This document shows positions 7,323 through 16,380 of a DNA stretch of 64,000 bases, piece by piece. Each line of letters opens with the position of its first letter. The stretch's first letter is position 1. The position numbers and the translations under genes were made by a program. The notes beneath the pieces are model-generated. The model was not told the origin of the DNA. It was given only the letters and a program-made list of their open reading frames with translations, and made no database searches. This stretch comes from Halobaculum marinum (lineage in GTDB: Archaea; Halobacteriota; Halobacteria; Halobacteriales; Haloferacaceae), in contig NZ_CP119989.1 in NCBI RefSeq assembly GCF_029338555.1, positions 62,001 to 126,000 on the forward strand, in the 5' to 3' direction.

Positions 7323-8432
7323 CTACTTCCGGGCGACGATGCGGAGCACGTCCTCGTCGGCGAGTTCGTGCCCCTGTCCCACCTGCTGTTCGTCGTGTTT
7401 CGCCGACGGCCCCGACACGCGGGCGAACTTGAACCGCTCGTCGAAGCTCCCCCCGAGTTTCGCGCAGGCGTCGCCGACGGTGTCGCCCTCGCGGAGCACG
7501 AGCGGCTCCTCGTAGTCGACGCCGCGCCCCGGCTTGTCCATGTAGATGCGGATGAGACCCAGCGCCTCGAAGATGCGCTCGCGCAGGACGTCGAGTCCCT
7601 TCTCCTCGACCGCGGAGATGAAGATGGCCTCCTCGGGGTCGATGTCGTGTGAACGGAGGTCCTCGTTCACCGTCGGGAGGTAGTCCTCCTCGATGAGGTC
7701 GGCCTTGTTGACGGCGACGATGGAGGGGAGGTACTCGCGGTTGTCCATCACGCCGTCGATGAGTTCGTCGATCGTGAGGTCGTGCGGGATAGTCACGTCA
7801 GCGTTGACGAACCCGTGCGCGCGGAGCACGTCTTTGATCGTCGCCTCGTCGAGCGAGACGGTGTCGCGCATCGTCACCTGGATGCCGTCCTTGTGCGTCT
7901 TGCGGACGGAGATGTTCGGCGGCTCCGTGTCGAGGCGCACCTTGTTCTCGTACAGTTCGTGGCGGAGACGTTCGTACTGGTCGATCTCGAAGACCGAGAG
8001 GACGAACACGACGAGGTCGGCGGTGCGGACGACCGACAGCACCTCCTTGCCGCCGCCGCGCCCGCCGGCGGCGCCCTCGATGAGGCCGGGCACGTCGAGG
8101 ATCTGGATGTTCGCGCCGCGGTACTTCAGCATCCCCGGGTTGACGTTCAGCGTGGTGAACTCGTACTCGCCGGTCTCGCTGTCGGCGTTGGTGAGGGCGT
8201 TGATCAGCGTGGACTTGCCGACCGAGGGGAAGCCGACGAGCGCGACCGTCGCGTCGCCGGTCTTCTCGACGGCGTACCCCTGTCCGCCGCCCGAGGAGGA
8301 CTGGTTCTCCAGTTTCTCCTTCTTCTGGGCGAGCTTCGACTTCAGCCGACCGATGTGGGCCTCTGTGGACTTGTTGTACGGGGTTTCGGCGATCTCCTCG
8401 CGGAGTTCCTCGATCTCGTCCTCCAGTCCCAT
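7323..8432 (-). CDS. drg: DRG/OBG-family GTPase with TGS domain
   Basis: 369-residue GTP-binding protein of the developmentally regulated (DRG/RBG) family, thought to act with ribosomes. Start MGLEDEIEEL at 8432. The upstream in-frame extension to 8771 is dismissed as antisense. N-terminal coiled coil (3-45). G1 GFPSVGKST (67-75), G2 region FTTLNVNPG, G3 DVPG (113-116), glycine-rich loop GAAGGRGGG, G4 NKAD (242-245). C-terminal TGS domain (about 295-369). A minus-strand GCGTTTAGGCG near 8459-8466 is a plausible TATA/BRE element. Confidence 0.95.
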   Translation of the reverse strand: MGLEDEIEELREEIAETPYNKSTEAHIGRLKSKLAQKKEKLENQSSSGGGQGYAVEKTGDATVALVGFPSVGKSTLINALTNADSETGEYEFTTLNVNPGMLKYRGANIQILDVPGLIEGAAGGRGGGKEVLSVVRTADLVVFVLSVFEIDQYERLRHELYENKVRLDTEPPNISVRKTHKDGIQVTMRDTVSLDEATIKDVLRAHGFVNADVTIPHDLTIDELIDGVMDNREYLPSIVAVNKADLIEEDYLPTVNEDLRSHDIDPEEAIFISAVEEKGLDVLRERIFEALGLIRIYMDKPGRGVDYEEPLVLREGDTVGDACAKLGGSFDERFKFARVSGPSAKHDEQQVGQGHELADEDVLRIVARK

Positions 8433-8616
8433 CGCTAGCAGGTGGGCCGTCCGCGCGCCTAAACGCTTCCCTTCGACCGGGACCGCCCGCGGTCGGCCAC
8501 CGACGCCACACGCCGCCGGGGCACCTCCCGAATCTGGCCGCGTGTGGCACGCTCGGCGGGCTACGGACTTCGGTACGACTATATCCCGGTAGACGCGATC
8601 TGAACCCAAGGACGGT

Positions 8617-8817
8617 ATGCCGGATCCCTCCCGCCTCCGCGACAGTACGCAGATCGTCCTCCCCTGTGGGGAGTTGGAGGGCATCCAGCGGTCCGTCGAG
8701 TCCGAGTTCACCGTCTCCATCTTCACGAAGGACGGTCGCTGCCGGATCATCGGCAGCCCCGTCGAGATCAAGGCCGTCTCCGACTACCTCGCGCGCCACG
8801 GCATCACCCTCCCGTGA
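8617..8817 (+). CDS. Small conserved haloarchaeal protein (VNG_1110C-like)
   Basis: 66 residues. The sequence (MPDPSRLRDSTQIVLP..., ending in SPVEIKAVSDYLARHGI) matches my memory of the VNG_1110C family, a short KH-like alpha/beta protein found across haloarchaea; no function is known. Divergent from the DRG GTPase with 184 bp between them, and upstream of the cox cluster. Confidence 0.75.
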   Translation: MPDPSRLRDSTQIVLPCGELEGIQRSVESEFTVSIFTKDGRCRIIGSPVEIKAVSDYLARHGITLP

Positions 8818-8914
8818 GCGACGCGCCGGCCCACCGGCGACCCCGAGCGTGATCGCACGCAGAACCGAGTGACCGTACCGACAGGCTTTGAACCGGCAAG
8901 CCCGTTGGTCGCGT

Positions 8915-9292
8915 ATGGACGAGAACCCGGGATTGAGCGAGGAGTACCGACGGGCGAGCCCGTGGCCGCTGTTCGTCGCGCTCGGACTGCCCATCGCCGA
9001 GGTCGGAATCCTGTTCGGGCTGGTGCCGCTGGCGGTCGGGGGGCTGCTCCTGTTCTTCGGCTCCATCGCCGGCATCCTCCGGGAGAACCGCTACGTGTCG
9101 TCGACGTGGCGCGCGCTCGCGGCGCTGTCGCTGCTGGTGGTCGTACTTGGTCTCGGTATCCTCTACTACGACGGGGCGACCCAGTCGGACCTCCTCGTGC
9201 GCGCGTACTCGGTCCTCGGGACGGGCGTGCTGATGCTCGTCGCCGGCGTCGGTGGCGAACTGTTCGCGCGCGACGCCGACCCCGCGTTCTGA
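8915..9292 (+). CDS. Cox-cluster membrane protein
   Basis: 125 residues from ATG 8915 (MDENPGLSEE). The upstream start at 8888 adds nine basic residues and is less likely. A short acidic N-terminus is followed by four hydrophobic helices (about 22-42, 43-52/57-63, 72-92, 100-118). No cofactor-binding motif. It leads a same-strand group with the oxidase subunit I gene and matches the small accessory membrane proteins usually found beside haloarchaeal cox genes. A role in assembly or stability of the oxidase is inferred. Confidence 0.7.
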   Translation: MDENPGLSEEYRRASPWPLFVALGLPIAEVGILFGLVPLAVGGLLLFFGSIAGILRENRYVSSTWRALAALSLLVVVLGLGILYYDGATQSDLLVRAYSVLGTGVLMLVAGVGGELFARDADPAF

Positions 9293-9370
9293 GCCGGCGG
9301 CTGAGCCCTCGGCAGGGGCAAGACGGCGGAAATGGACAAGGTATTAGGTCGCGCTGTGTAAGTGGCGCCC

Positions 9371-9742
9371 ATGGCACGCATCTTCGACAGGGACACCCTG
9401 CTGGATCTGACGGTGAACGTCATCCCGCTGGGGATCATCCTGTTCTTCGTCGTCGCGTTCGTCCTCGTCGACCCGTTCGGCGGGCTGGACTTCTACGGGC
9501 GCGTGCTCCAGATGGGGCTGCTCGCGTTCCCGTTCGTCGCGCTCGCCATCCTCACGTACGTCTCGGGGAAGGCCATCGCCGGCGACGAGAAGCGCTCCGC
9601 GGTCTTCTTCCAGGGACAGGCGACGATGGAGGACGCCAAGACGAAACACGAGGTCGAAGCAGAGATCGAGGCCGAACAGGAGGCTGCCGACGCCGCTGCC
9701 GCCGACGCTGCCGACGCGGCTGACGCCGACGACGAGGAGTAG
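9371..9742 (+). CDS. Cox-cluster membrane protein with acidic tail
   Basis: 123 residues from ATG 9371 (MARIFDRDTL). Two membrane helices (about 12-34 and 45-66), then a charged linker and an Ala/Asp/Glu-rich C-terminal tail (about 95-123) likely to be disordered. Placed 89 bp before coxA. From memory this corresponds to the DUF6684-type small protein common in haloarchaeal cytochrome oxidase clusters; not verified. Accessory role in the oxidase inferred from position. Confidence 0.7.
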   Translation: MARIFDRDTLLDLTVNVIPLGIILFFVVAFVLVDPFGGLDFYGRVLQMGLLAFPFVALAILTYVSGKAIAGDEKRSAVFFQGQATMEDAKTKHEVEAEIEAEQEAADAAAADAADAADADDEE

Positions 9743-9831
9743 TCGTTCCGACCTCCGAACGACCGGATAATCGGGACCCGCCGGGCGGGGAACCCGAATC
9801 TTTCTTGTGCGTTCGACGCTGAAGCGTTTCC

Positions 9832-11610
9832 ATGGAGACTACCGGCCAACTACTGCTGACGGTGCTCATGGGGGCGTTCCTCCTGGGCGTGGCGGCCTTC
9901 CTCGCACGGGTCGAGGACTGGCGGTCGTACACGCCCCTGGGCGCCGGCGGCGGCGCAGTGGGTGAGTCCGGCTACGGGCACGCGGAGAAGCCCGCCGGCC
10001 TCATCCGCTGGTTCACGACGGTCGACCACAAGGACATCGGACTGCTGTACGGCGCGTACGCGACCATCGCCTTCGTCGTCGGGGGGCTGATGGTGATGCT
10101 GATGCGCGCCGAGTTGACCACGCCCGCGACGGACGTGCTGGGCTCGGCGACGTTCTACAACTCGCTGCTCACCAGTCACGGCATCACCATGCTGTTCCTG
10201 TTCGGGACGCCGATCATCGCGGCGTTCTCGAACTACCTCATCCCGCTCATCATCGGCGCCGACGACATGGCGTTCCCCCGCATCAACGCCATCGCGTTCT
10301 GGCTGCTCCCGCCTGCGGCACTGCTCATCTGGGCCGGGTTCTTCCCGATTCCGGAGGTCATCCCCGCGCAGACCGCGTGGACGATGTACACGCCCCTCTC
10401 CGCGGGCGTCGGGAACGGCAACCAGATGAACGTCGGGGTCGACCTGATGCTGCTCGGTCTGCACCTCTCGGGTGTCTCGGCGACGATGGGTGCGATCAAC
10501 TTCATCGCGACCATCTTCACCGAGCGCGCCGAGGAGGTCACCTGGGCCAACCTCGACATCTTCTCGTGGACGATCCTGACGCAGTCGGGCCTCATCCTGT
10601 TCGCGTTCCCGCTGCTGGGCAGCGCGCTGGTGATGCTCCTGCTCGACCGCAACTTCGCGACGACGTTCTTCGCCGTCGACGGCGGCGGTCCGATCCTCTG
10701 GCAGCACCTGTTCTGGTTCTTCGGCCACCCCGAGGTGTACATCCTCGTGCTCCCGCCGATGGGCATCGTGAGCTACGTGCTCCCGCGGTTCTCCGGCCGG
10801 AAGCTGTTCGGGTTCAAGTTCGTCGTCTACTCCACGCTCGCCATCGGCGTGCTCTCCTTCGGCGTGTGGGCCCACCACATGTTCGCGACGGGTATCGACC
10901 CGCGCCTGCGTGCCTCGTTCATGGCCGTCTCGTTGGCTATCGCCATCCCGTCGGCCGTGAAGACGTTCAACTGGATCACGACGATGTGGAACGGGAAGCT
11001 CCGCCTCACGGCGCCGATGCTGTTCTGTATCGGCTTCGTGAGCAACTTCATCATCGGCGGCGTGACGGGCGTGTTCCTCGCCTCCATCCCCGTCGACCTC
11101 GTGCTCCACGACACGTACTACGTCGTCGGGCACTTCCACTACATCGTGATGGGCGCCATCACCTTCGCCGGGATGGCGGGCATCTACTACTGGTTCCCGC
11201 TCGTCACCGGGCGCTGGTACCAGCGCACGCTCGCGAAGGCCCACTTCTGGCTGTGGATGATCGGGACGAACGTGACGTTCTTCGCGATGGTCCTGTTGGG
11301 CTACGGCGGGATGCCGCGCCGGTACGCGACGTTCCTCCCGCAGTTCGCCACGCTCCACCAGATCGCCACCCTCGGCGCGTTCCTGCTGCTCGTGGGCGGC
11401 GTCATCTGGGTGTACAACGTGTACGTCTCCTGGATCGAGGGGCCGCTCGTCGAGTCCGGCGACCCGTGGCGCCTCGACGAGACGAACCTCAACACCGCCG
11501 AGTGGGACTGGTTCGACGCCAAGCGTGAGACCTCGCTGGCGGCGACCGACGGCGGCGAGGAAGTGAAGGCCGACGGCGGCCAGGTCGTCGACGACGCCGA
11601 CAACGAGTAA
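9832..11610 (+). CDS. coxA: Cytochrome c oxidase (heme-copper) subunit I
   Basis: 592-residue catalytic subunit of a heme-copper oxygen reductase in the cell membrane. Reduces oxygen to water and pumps protons. The first helix (4-25) precedes the canonical 12-helix core beginning near VDHKDIG (64-70). Ligands visible: His116 in TSHGITM (low-spin heme), His299 in GHPEVYI with Glu301 and Tyr303 (CuB and the His-Tyr pair), His348/His349 (CuB), His434 and His436 in VGHFHY (hemes a3 and a). The HPEVY form and the helix-VI Glu/Tyr mark an A-type enzyme. No subunit II or III gene lies nearby. The C-terminal 40 residues are acidic and hydrophilic. Confidence 0.97.
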   Translation: METTGQLLLTVLMGAFLLGVAAFLARVEDWRSYTPLGAGGGAVGESGYGHAEKPAGLIRWFTTVDHKDIGLLYGAYATIAFVVGGLMVMLMRAELTTPATDVLGSATFYNSLLTSHGITMLFLFGTPIIAAFSNYLIPLIIGADDMAFPRINAIAFWLLPPAALLIWAGFFPIPEVIPAQTAWTMYTPLSAGVGNGNQMNVGVDLMLLGLHLSGVSATMGAINFIATIFTERAEEVTWANLDIFSWTILTQSGLILFAFPLLGSALVMLLLDRNFATTFFAVDGGGPILWQHLFWFFGHPEVYILVLPPMGIVSYVLPRFSGRKLFGFKFVVYSTLAIGVLSFGVWAHHMFATGIDPRLRASFMAVSLAIAIPSAVKTFNWITTMWNGKLRLTAPMLFCIGFVSNFIIGGVTGVFLASIPVDLVLHDTYYVVGHFHYIVMGAITFAGMAGIYYWFPLVTGRWYQRTLAKAHFWLWMIGTNVTFFAMVLLGYGGMPRRYATFLPQFATLHQIATLGAFLLLVGGVIWVYNVYVSWIEGPLVESGDPWRLDETNLNTAEWDWFDAKRETSLAATDGGEEVKADGGQVVDDADNE

Positions 11611-11726
11611 CGCGACGCACCCCTCGCGGGTCGATTTCTTGCGGTTCGTCCGGTGGCACGTCCGCCAGCGACGCGTGTGCGCCGCGGACGAGGGGGCTTT
11701 TACTCGTGCGGCCCCCAGCCGGTAGT

Positions 11727-11813
11727 ATGAGCGACAAGGACCTCCTCGGACTCGTGCTCGGCGGCATCGCCCTGTTGATGTTCGCGACCGGCCTCGTGCT
11801 CGTCCTACAGTAG
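11727..11813 (+). CDS. 28-residue single-helix membrane peptide in the cox cluster
   Basis: ATG 11727 to TAG 11813. Translation is four charged/polar residues (MSDKD), one hydrophobic helix with a glycine pair (LLGLVLGGIALLMFATGLVL), then VLQ. Position between coxA and another cox-cluster membrane gene, same strand, suggests an oxidase-associated micro-subunit like the tiny subunits of bacterial terminal oxidases. Coding status rests on context, codon bias and the clean helix. Confidence 0.6.
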   Translation: MSDKDLLGLVLGGIALLMFATGLVLVLQ

Positions 11814-11903
11814 CGTCGCCCGGCCACAGCGGGGTCGTCACGGTGGTCGACGCCGACGACCGCGAGCGGAACCCCTATTCGCGCGCCGGCCCCACAGCAA
11901 GCC

Positions 11904-12215
11904 GTGAGCGCACCGAGCGACGACGCGGCACACGCAGCCGGCGACGACGCCCGACAGCGGCGACTCGACGGCCCGCGGATCGTCCTCACGCTGTACGCCC
12001 TCCTCACCGCGGTGGGGTTCGTCGCGGGCGTCCTCGTCGCGACGTTCGTCGACGGCCTGAGCGCGCCAGCGCTGTACGGCGTGATCGAACTCCCCGCGAC
12101 GGCGCTCGGTTTCTCGGTGTACGGCGGCGTCACTATCGCGACGGTGCTCGGGGTGCCGCTGGCGCTCGTGATCTACGTGTCGCGGCGGATCGACGACCCG
12201 GACGCCGTGGAGTGA
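11904..12215 (+). CDS. Cox-cluster two-helix membrane protein
   Basis: 103 residues from GTG 11904. Polar N-terminus (1-24), then two or three hydrophobic stretches (25-47, 60-73, 76-92) and a short acidic tail. No cofactor ligand visible. Last gene of the same-strand cox group; function in the oxidase complex is inferred only from position. An ATG start is not available in frame. Confidence 0.6.
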   Translation: MSAPSDDAAHAAGDDARQRRLDGPRIVLTLYALLTAVGFVAGVLVATFVDGLSAPALYGVIELPATALGFSVYGGVTIATVLGVPLALVIYVSRRIDDPDAVE

Positions 12216-12311
12216 AGGCCGTCACCGAGGGGACCGAGCGGTCAGTCCCCGCGCGGCGGCGGCGTCGCAGTCGGCGAAAGGACTAATCCCCGTGCGGGAG
12301 TGGTCCGGGAT

Positions 12312-12713
12312 ATGTACCACGTCGTACTCGCCGTCGACGAGGACGAACAGCGCGCGCGCACGGGCGCCAGACAGATCGCGAACCTCCCCGGCGACGGGAG
12401 CGACACGAAGGTGACGATCGTGCACGTGTTCCAGAACAACCCCAGCGGGGCGTCCGCGACGCAGGTGGCGTCCGTCCGCGAGGCACAGGAGGTGCTCGAG
12501 GCGGCGGGCGTCACCGTCGACGTGACGGAGTCCAGCGGCGACCCGTCCGACGCCATCCTCGAGACGGCCGAGGAGACCGACGCCGACCTCATCGTCGTCG
12601 GCGGTCGCAAGCGCTCGCCCGCGGGGAAGGCGCTGTTCGGCTCGGTCACCCAGACGGTGATCCTCAACGCCGGGCGACCCGTGATGGTCACCGGCGGCGT
12701 CGCCGACGAGTAA
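12312..12713 (+). CDS. Universal stress protein (UspA family)
   Basis: 133-residue cytoplasmic alpha/beta protein. Start ATG 12312 (MYHVVLAVDEDE) is the usual UspA N-terminus; the GTG at 12300 adds four residues. The ATP-binding signature is partly visible: DADLIVVGGRKRSPAGKALFGS (about 97-118, the G-x2-G-x9-G-S/T pattern), with VMVTGG closing the last strand. Such proteins bind ATP or AMP and respond to stress; the target is unknown. ACTAATCC at about 12282-12289 may be a weak TATA element. Confidence 0.93.
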   Translation: MYHVVLAVDEDEQRARTGARQIANLPGDGSDTKVTIVHVFQNNPSGASATQVASVREAQEVLEAAGVTVDVTESSGDPSDAILETAEETDADLIVVGGRKRSPAGKALFGSVTQTVILNAGRPVMVTGGVADE

Positions 12714-12850
12714 CCCGGCACCGACCGCGCCGCCCGTCGACCCGGCGGTGCGACACGCCGACCGTTCTCCGACCGACCGCGTCGACAGCGCCGCCGCTCG
12801 GCGGCGTGTAAGCGGGAGTGAAGCCGGAGCGACCACGAGGTCGCCCGCCC

Positions 12851-13558
12851 TCAGAACGCGTCCTCGACCAGCGCCGCGACCGACGCGGACGGCTGGTACC
12901 CAGTCTCGACGGCGACCGCCTCGCCGTCGGCGACGCAGACGACCGCCGGCGCCGAGTCCACGTCGAAGCGGCGCCGGAAGTCGGGCGCCTCCTCGCCGTC
13001 GATACCGGCGACGGCCACGTCGTCCGGGAGCGCCGACAGCGTGGCCTCGATCTCGTCTTTCATCTGATCGCAGGGGTGACACCGGAGGCGCCACACGAAC
13101 ACGACCGCACGGTCGTTCGCCGCGAGGAACGCCTCGACCTCGTCGTCGGCGAGTTCGTCCATCGCCTGCGGCACCGGCGTCGCGGGCGCGATTTCGGTGA
13201 CGATCTGGGCCATCGTCGCGCGCTCGACCGGGCCGGGGACGGGTTCGCCCTCGTCCTCGAAGTGCGCGCGCAGGGAGAGGTACGCCACGAACTCGTCGCG
13301 GGTGACGCCCTGCTCGTCGATGCGGCGCACCGCCTCCGAGTAGTCGAGGCCGAACGCGTCGGCGACGGCCTCGGTGAACTCCTGCTCGGGGAGGTCGCCG
13401 TAGCTCTGTGCGTACAGGTCGACGATGTCGTGCAGCGCCGCCGACACGTGGAGCGTCCCGTCGTCGTCCTCGCGGACGGCACCGACGTCGATCAGTCGGT
13501 CGAGGAGCGCCTCCGTGTCCGGGGGCTCGGGTGCGCCCGGGGTCGGGTCTGCCGCCAT
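12851..13558 (-). CDS. Thioredoxin-like protein at the end of the liv operon
   Basis: 235 residues from ATG 13558, one base after the livF stop (13560). A GTG at 13567 would overlap livF by 8 nt. N-terminal helical domain (about 10-135) of no recognised family, then a thioredoxin fold (about 145-235): FVWRLRCHPCDQM with a CHPC redox pair, FDVDSAPAVVCVADGE with the cis-Pro loop (SAP). No signal peptide, so cytoplasmic. Position at the tail of the transporter operon suggests cotranscription; how a disulfide protein serves the transporter is unknown. Confidence 0.8.
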   Translation of the reverse strand: MAADPTPGAPEPPDTEALLDRLIDVGAVREDDDGTLHVSAALHDIVDLYAQSYGDLPEQEFTEAVADAFGLDYSEAVRRIDEQGVTRDEFVAYLSLRAHFEDEGEPVPGPVERATMAQIVTEIAPATPVPQAMDELADDEVEAFLAANDRAVVFVWRLRCHPCDQMKDEIEATLSALPDDVAVAGIDGEEAPDFRRRFDVDSAPAVVCVADGEAVAVETGYQPSASVAALVEDAF

Positions 13559-13559
13559 C

Positions 13560-14441
13560 TCAGACACCCAGGTACCGCTCGCGGGTGGTCTCGTCGGCGC
13601 GCAGTTCCTCGGAGTCGCCGGCGAACACGATGCTCCCCTGGTCGACGACGTACGCGCGGTCGGCGATGTTCATCGCCGCCACGGCGTTCTGCTCGACCAG
13701 CAGGATCGTCGTCCCCGTCTCGGCGATGCGCTCGATGGCGTTCTCCACCGTCTGGATGATCTGCGGTGCCAGCCCCTCGTACGGTTCGTCGAGCATCAGC
13801 AGGTCCGTGTCCTGCTTGAGCGCGCGGGCGATGGCGAGCATCTGCTGCTCGCCGCCCGACAGCGTCCCCGCTTTCTGGGAGGCGCGCTCCTCCAGCCGCG
13901 GGAACACTTCGTACACCTCCTCGGTGGACATCCCGGGGTGGTCCATCGACACGTCCCGGCCGACGACGTTCGACCAGTTGCGCGCCACGTCCGAGAGGTG
14001 GAGGTTCTCGGCGACCGTGAGGTTCGGGAAGACGCGCCGCTCCTCGGGCACCAGCGAGATGCCCAGCGAGGAGATGTCCTCGGTGGAGCGGTCGGTCACG
14101 TCGTTCCCCTTGAACCGGACCGCGCCGTCGCGCACGTCCGGGGGGCGCGCGCCGGCGATAGAGCGCAGCGTCGTCGTCTTGCCCGCGCCGTTGCGGCCCA
14201 ACAGCGCGCACACTTCGCCCTCCTCGACGTGCATCGAGAGGTCGCGGAGGATGTGGCTCTGCCCGTAGTAGGCGTCGATCGTCTCGACCGAGAGGAGGTG
14301 CTCGCTTTCGGTCGCCGCCGCCGTCGCCTGTTCGGCGTGGGCGGCAGCAGCCTCCTCGGCGGTCGCCGAGTCGGTGCTGGCTGGCTCCGTCTCGGGCTCT
14401 GCCTCGGTCTCGGCGCCTCGTTCGGGGGCGTCGGAGCTCAC
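13560..14441 (-). CDS. livF: ABC transporter ATPase, LivF type
   Basis: 293-residue nucleotide-binding subunit of a branched-chain-amino-acid-type importer. The GTG start at 14441 overlaps the livG stop by 4 nt. Residues 1-48 are an Ala/Glu-rich acidic extension absent from bacterial LivF. Walker A GRNGAGKTT (82-90), Q-loop region PEERR (132-136), signature LSGGEQQ (194-200), Walker B LLMLDEP (214-220), switch His replaced by Gln in LVEQN, as is normal in LivF. Pairs with LivG below the LivHM membrane channel. Confidence 0.94.
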   Translation of the reverse strand: MSSDAPERGAETEAEPETEPASTDSATAEEAAAAHAEQATAAATESEHLLSVETIDAYYGQSHILRDLSMHVEEGEVCALLGRNGAGKTTTLRSIAGARPPDVRDGAVRFKGNDVTDRSTEDISSLGISLVPEERRVFPNLTVAENLHLSDVARNWSNVVGRDVSMDHPGMSTEEVYEVFPRLEERASQKAGTLSGGEQQMLAIARALKQDTDLLMLDEPYEGLAPQIIQTVENAIERIAETGTTILLVEQNAVAAMNIADRAYVVDQGSIVFAGDSEELRADETTRERYLGV

Positions 14442-15196
14442 AGCTCCACCCCGCCGAGGTACGCCTCTTGGACGCGTTCACTCTGCTGGACCTCCTCGGG
14501 TGTCCCGTCGGCGATGACCTGCCCGCGGTTCAACACGAGGATGCGGTCGGCGATTCGGAAGATGATCTCCATGTCGTGTTCCACGATGAGGATGGTGAGC
14601 CCGAGGTCCTCCTGGAGCTGCTCCACAAGGTCCACGGTGTCTGCGGTCTCGTCCGGCGACATGCCGGCGGTCGGTTCGTCCATCAGGAGGAGTTCCGGCT
14701 CGGAGGCCAGCGCGATCGCGATCTCCAGCCGGCGTTTGTCGCCGTACGGGAGGCTCCCCGCCTCCACGTCTGCGTCGCCGAGCAGCCCCACCGAGTTCAT
14801 CATCTCGTCGGCCGTCTCGTGGACCGCCGAGAAGCCCGACAGTCGCTTGAGGAAGTTGAACTCGAAGGAGCCGTGTTCGGCGGCCAGCGCCGCGATCTCG
14901 ACGTTCTCGCGGACGGTCATCCCGGGGAAGATCGACGCCGTCTGGAACGACTTCGAGATCCCCGTCTGGACCGTCTCGTGGGGCGAGAGGGTCGTGATGT
15001 CGGTGTCGTCGAACTCGACCGTACCGGCAGTCGGTTCGAGCGCGCCGGTGATGCAGTTGATGAGCGTCGACTTGCCGGCCCCGTTGGGGCCGATCACCGC
15101 GCGGGTCTCCCCGCGGTCGACCTCGAAGCTCACCTCGTCGACGGCGACGAGGCCGCCGAACTGCTTCGTCAGCCCGTCGGTTCGCAGCAGCGTCAT
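14438..15196 (-). CDS. livG: ABC transporter ATPase, LivG type
   Basis: 252 residues. Walker A GPNGAGKST (36-44), Q-loop SKSFQTAS, signature in the divergent form LPYGDKR, Walker B LLLMDEP followed by the LivG-typical TAGMSP, switch His in IVEHDMEIIF. The insertion NFLKRLSGFS after the Q-loop is typical of LivG. 4-nt overlaps with livM upstream and livF downstream imply translational coupling. Confidence 0.95.
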   Translation of the reverse strand: MTLLRTDGLTKQFGGLVAVDEVSFEVDRGETRAVIGPNGAGKSTLINCITGALEPTAGTVEFDDTDITTLSPHETVQTGISKSFQTASIFPGMTVRENVEIAALAAEHGSFEFNFLKRLSGFSAVHETADEMMNSVGLLGDADVEAGSLPYGDKRRLEIAIALASEPELLLMDEPTAGMSPDETADTVDLVEQLQEDLGLTILIVEHDMEIIFRIADRILVLNRGQVIADGTPEEVQQSERVQEAYLGGVEL

Positions 15197-16380
15197 TCGC
15201 GCTCACCCCCGTCGGTCGCGGCAGGTTCGTTGCCGCCTTCGCCACCACTCCGGTCGGTGACAAACCGAATCAGGTCGGCAGCCGCGCCGTAGACGCCGCG
15301 CGGGAACACCCACACGATGAACACGAACACGGCGCCGAGGACGAACCGCCACAGCGAGCCGATCGAGGCGCCGCCCGGGAGCACGATGCCCGAGACGACG
15401 TTCGCGACGTACTCGAAGATGAACGCCCCGAACACCGGGCCGATGAGGCTGCCGGTGCCGCCGAGGACGGTCATGATGACGAAGTCGCCCGACTGGATCC
15501 AGTACAGGCCCGTCGTCGGGTGGATGTACTGCTCGTGGATGACGAACATCGCGCCGCCCACGCCCGCGAAGATGGCGGAGATGACGAACGCCATCAGCTT
15601 GTAGCGGAACACGTTCAGCCCGACGAACTCCACGCGCTCTTCGTTCTCGCCGAGCGCCTCGAAGATGAGGCCGTACGGGGAGTTGATGATGCGGTTGGCG
15701 ACCCAGACGGCCACGAGCATCATTATCGCGGAGAACGCGTACATCACGGTGTAGGAGTCGAGCACCGGGATCAACTCGGCGTCGAGCGACAGCGCACCGA
15801 GGAACAGCCCCTCGGCTTCGATCTCCGAGAAGCCGTTGTCGCCGTTCGTGAGCCACGCGCCGGGGCCCAGCGCCCAGAAGTACAGCGCCTGCCCGAACGT
15901 CAGCGTCAACACGGCGAAGTACACGCCCGAGCGCCGGATCGACACGAAGCCGATCGGCCACGCGAGCAGCGTCGCCACGACCGCGCCGACGAGCACCATC
16001 AAGATCGGACTGTGGATGACCTGACTGAGCAGCGCCGCCGCGTACGCTGCCGACCCGAAGAAGGCGGCGTGTCCGAACGACAACAGCCCGGTGTAGCCGA
16101 GTAGGAGGTTGAAGCCGATGACGATGATGCCGTAGATGAGCACCAGTGACGGCAGGCCGGTGTAGCCGCCGATCGAGAAGCCGATCACGTCGCCGACGGC
16201 GCCGAGGACGTCGATCAGCAGGAACGGGAACACGACGAGCGCCGCCGCCGTCGCCAGCACGACGAAGTCGTCGCGCTCGCGCAGCGCCGACAGCCCGGAG
16301 CTACCGGACGCCGTGCCGGCGTCCGTCTCGGCGACGGTGCCGCCGTCGGGAGCCACCTCCCGGTCGGTGTCGGCGCTCAT
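15193..16380 (-). CDS. livM: ABC transporter permease, LivM type
   Basis: 395 residues from ATG 16380 (MSADTDREVAP). The larger open frame to 16833 is antisense shadow of livH. A cytoplasmic acidic N-terminus (1-45) is followed by about ten membrane helices. LivM hallmarks are LLGYTGLLSFGHAAFFG and the ATPase-contact loop near EALGENEERVEFVGLNVFRYK. It forms the translocation path with LivH. Overlaps livH by 4 nt and livG by 4 nt. Confidence 0.94.
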   Translation of the reverse strand: MSADTDREVAPDGGTVAETDAGTASGSSGLSALRERDDFVVLATAAALVVFPFLLIDVLGAVGDVIGFSIGGYTGLPSLVLIYGIIVIGFNLLLGYTGLLSFGHAAFFGSAAYAAALLSQVIHSPILMVLVGAVVATLLAWPIGFVSIRRSGVYFAVLTLTFGQALYFWALGPGAWLTNGDNGFSEIEAEGLFLGALSLDAELIPVLDSYTVMYAFSAIMMLVAVWVANRIINSPYGLIFEALGENEERVEFVGLNVFRYKLMAFVISAIFAGVGGAMFVIHEQYIHPTTGLYWIQSGDFVIMTVLGGTGSLIGPVFGAFIFEYVANVVSGIVLPGGASIGSLWRFVLGAVFVFIVWVFPRGVYGAAADLIRFVTDRSGGEGGNEPAATDGGERE

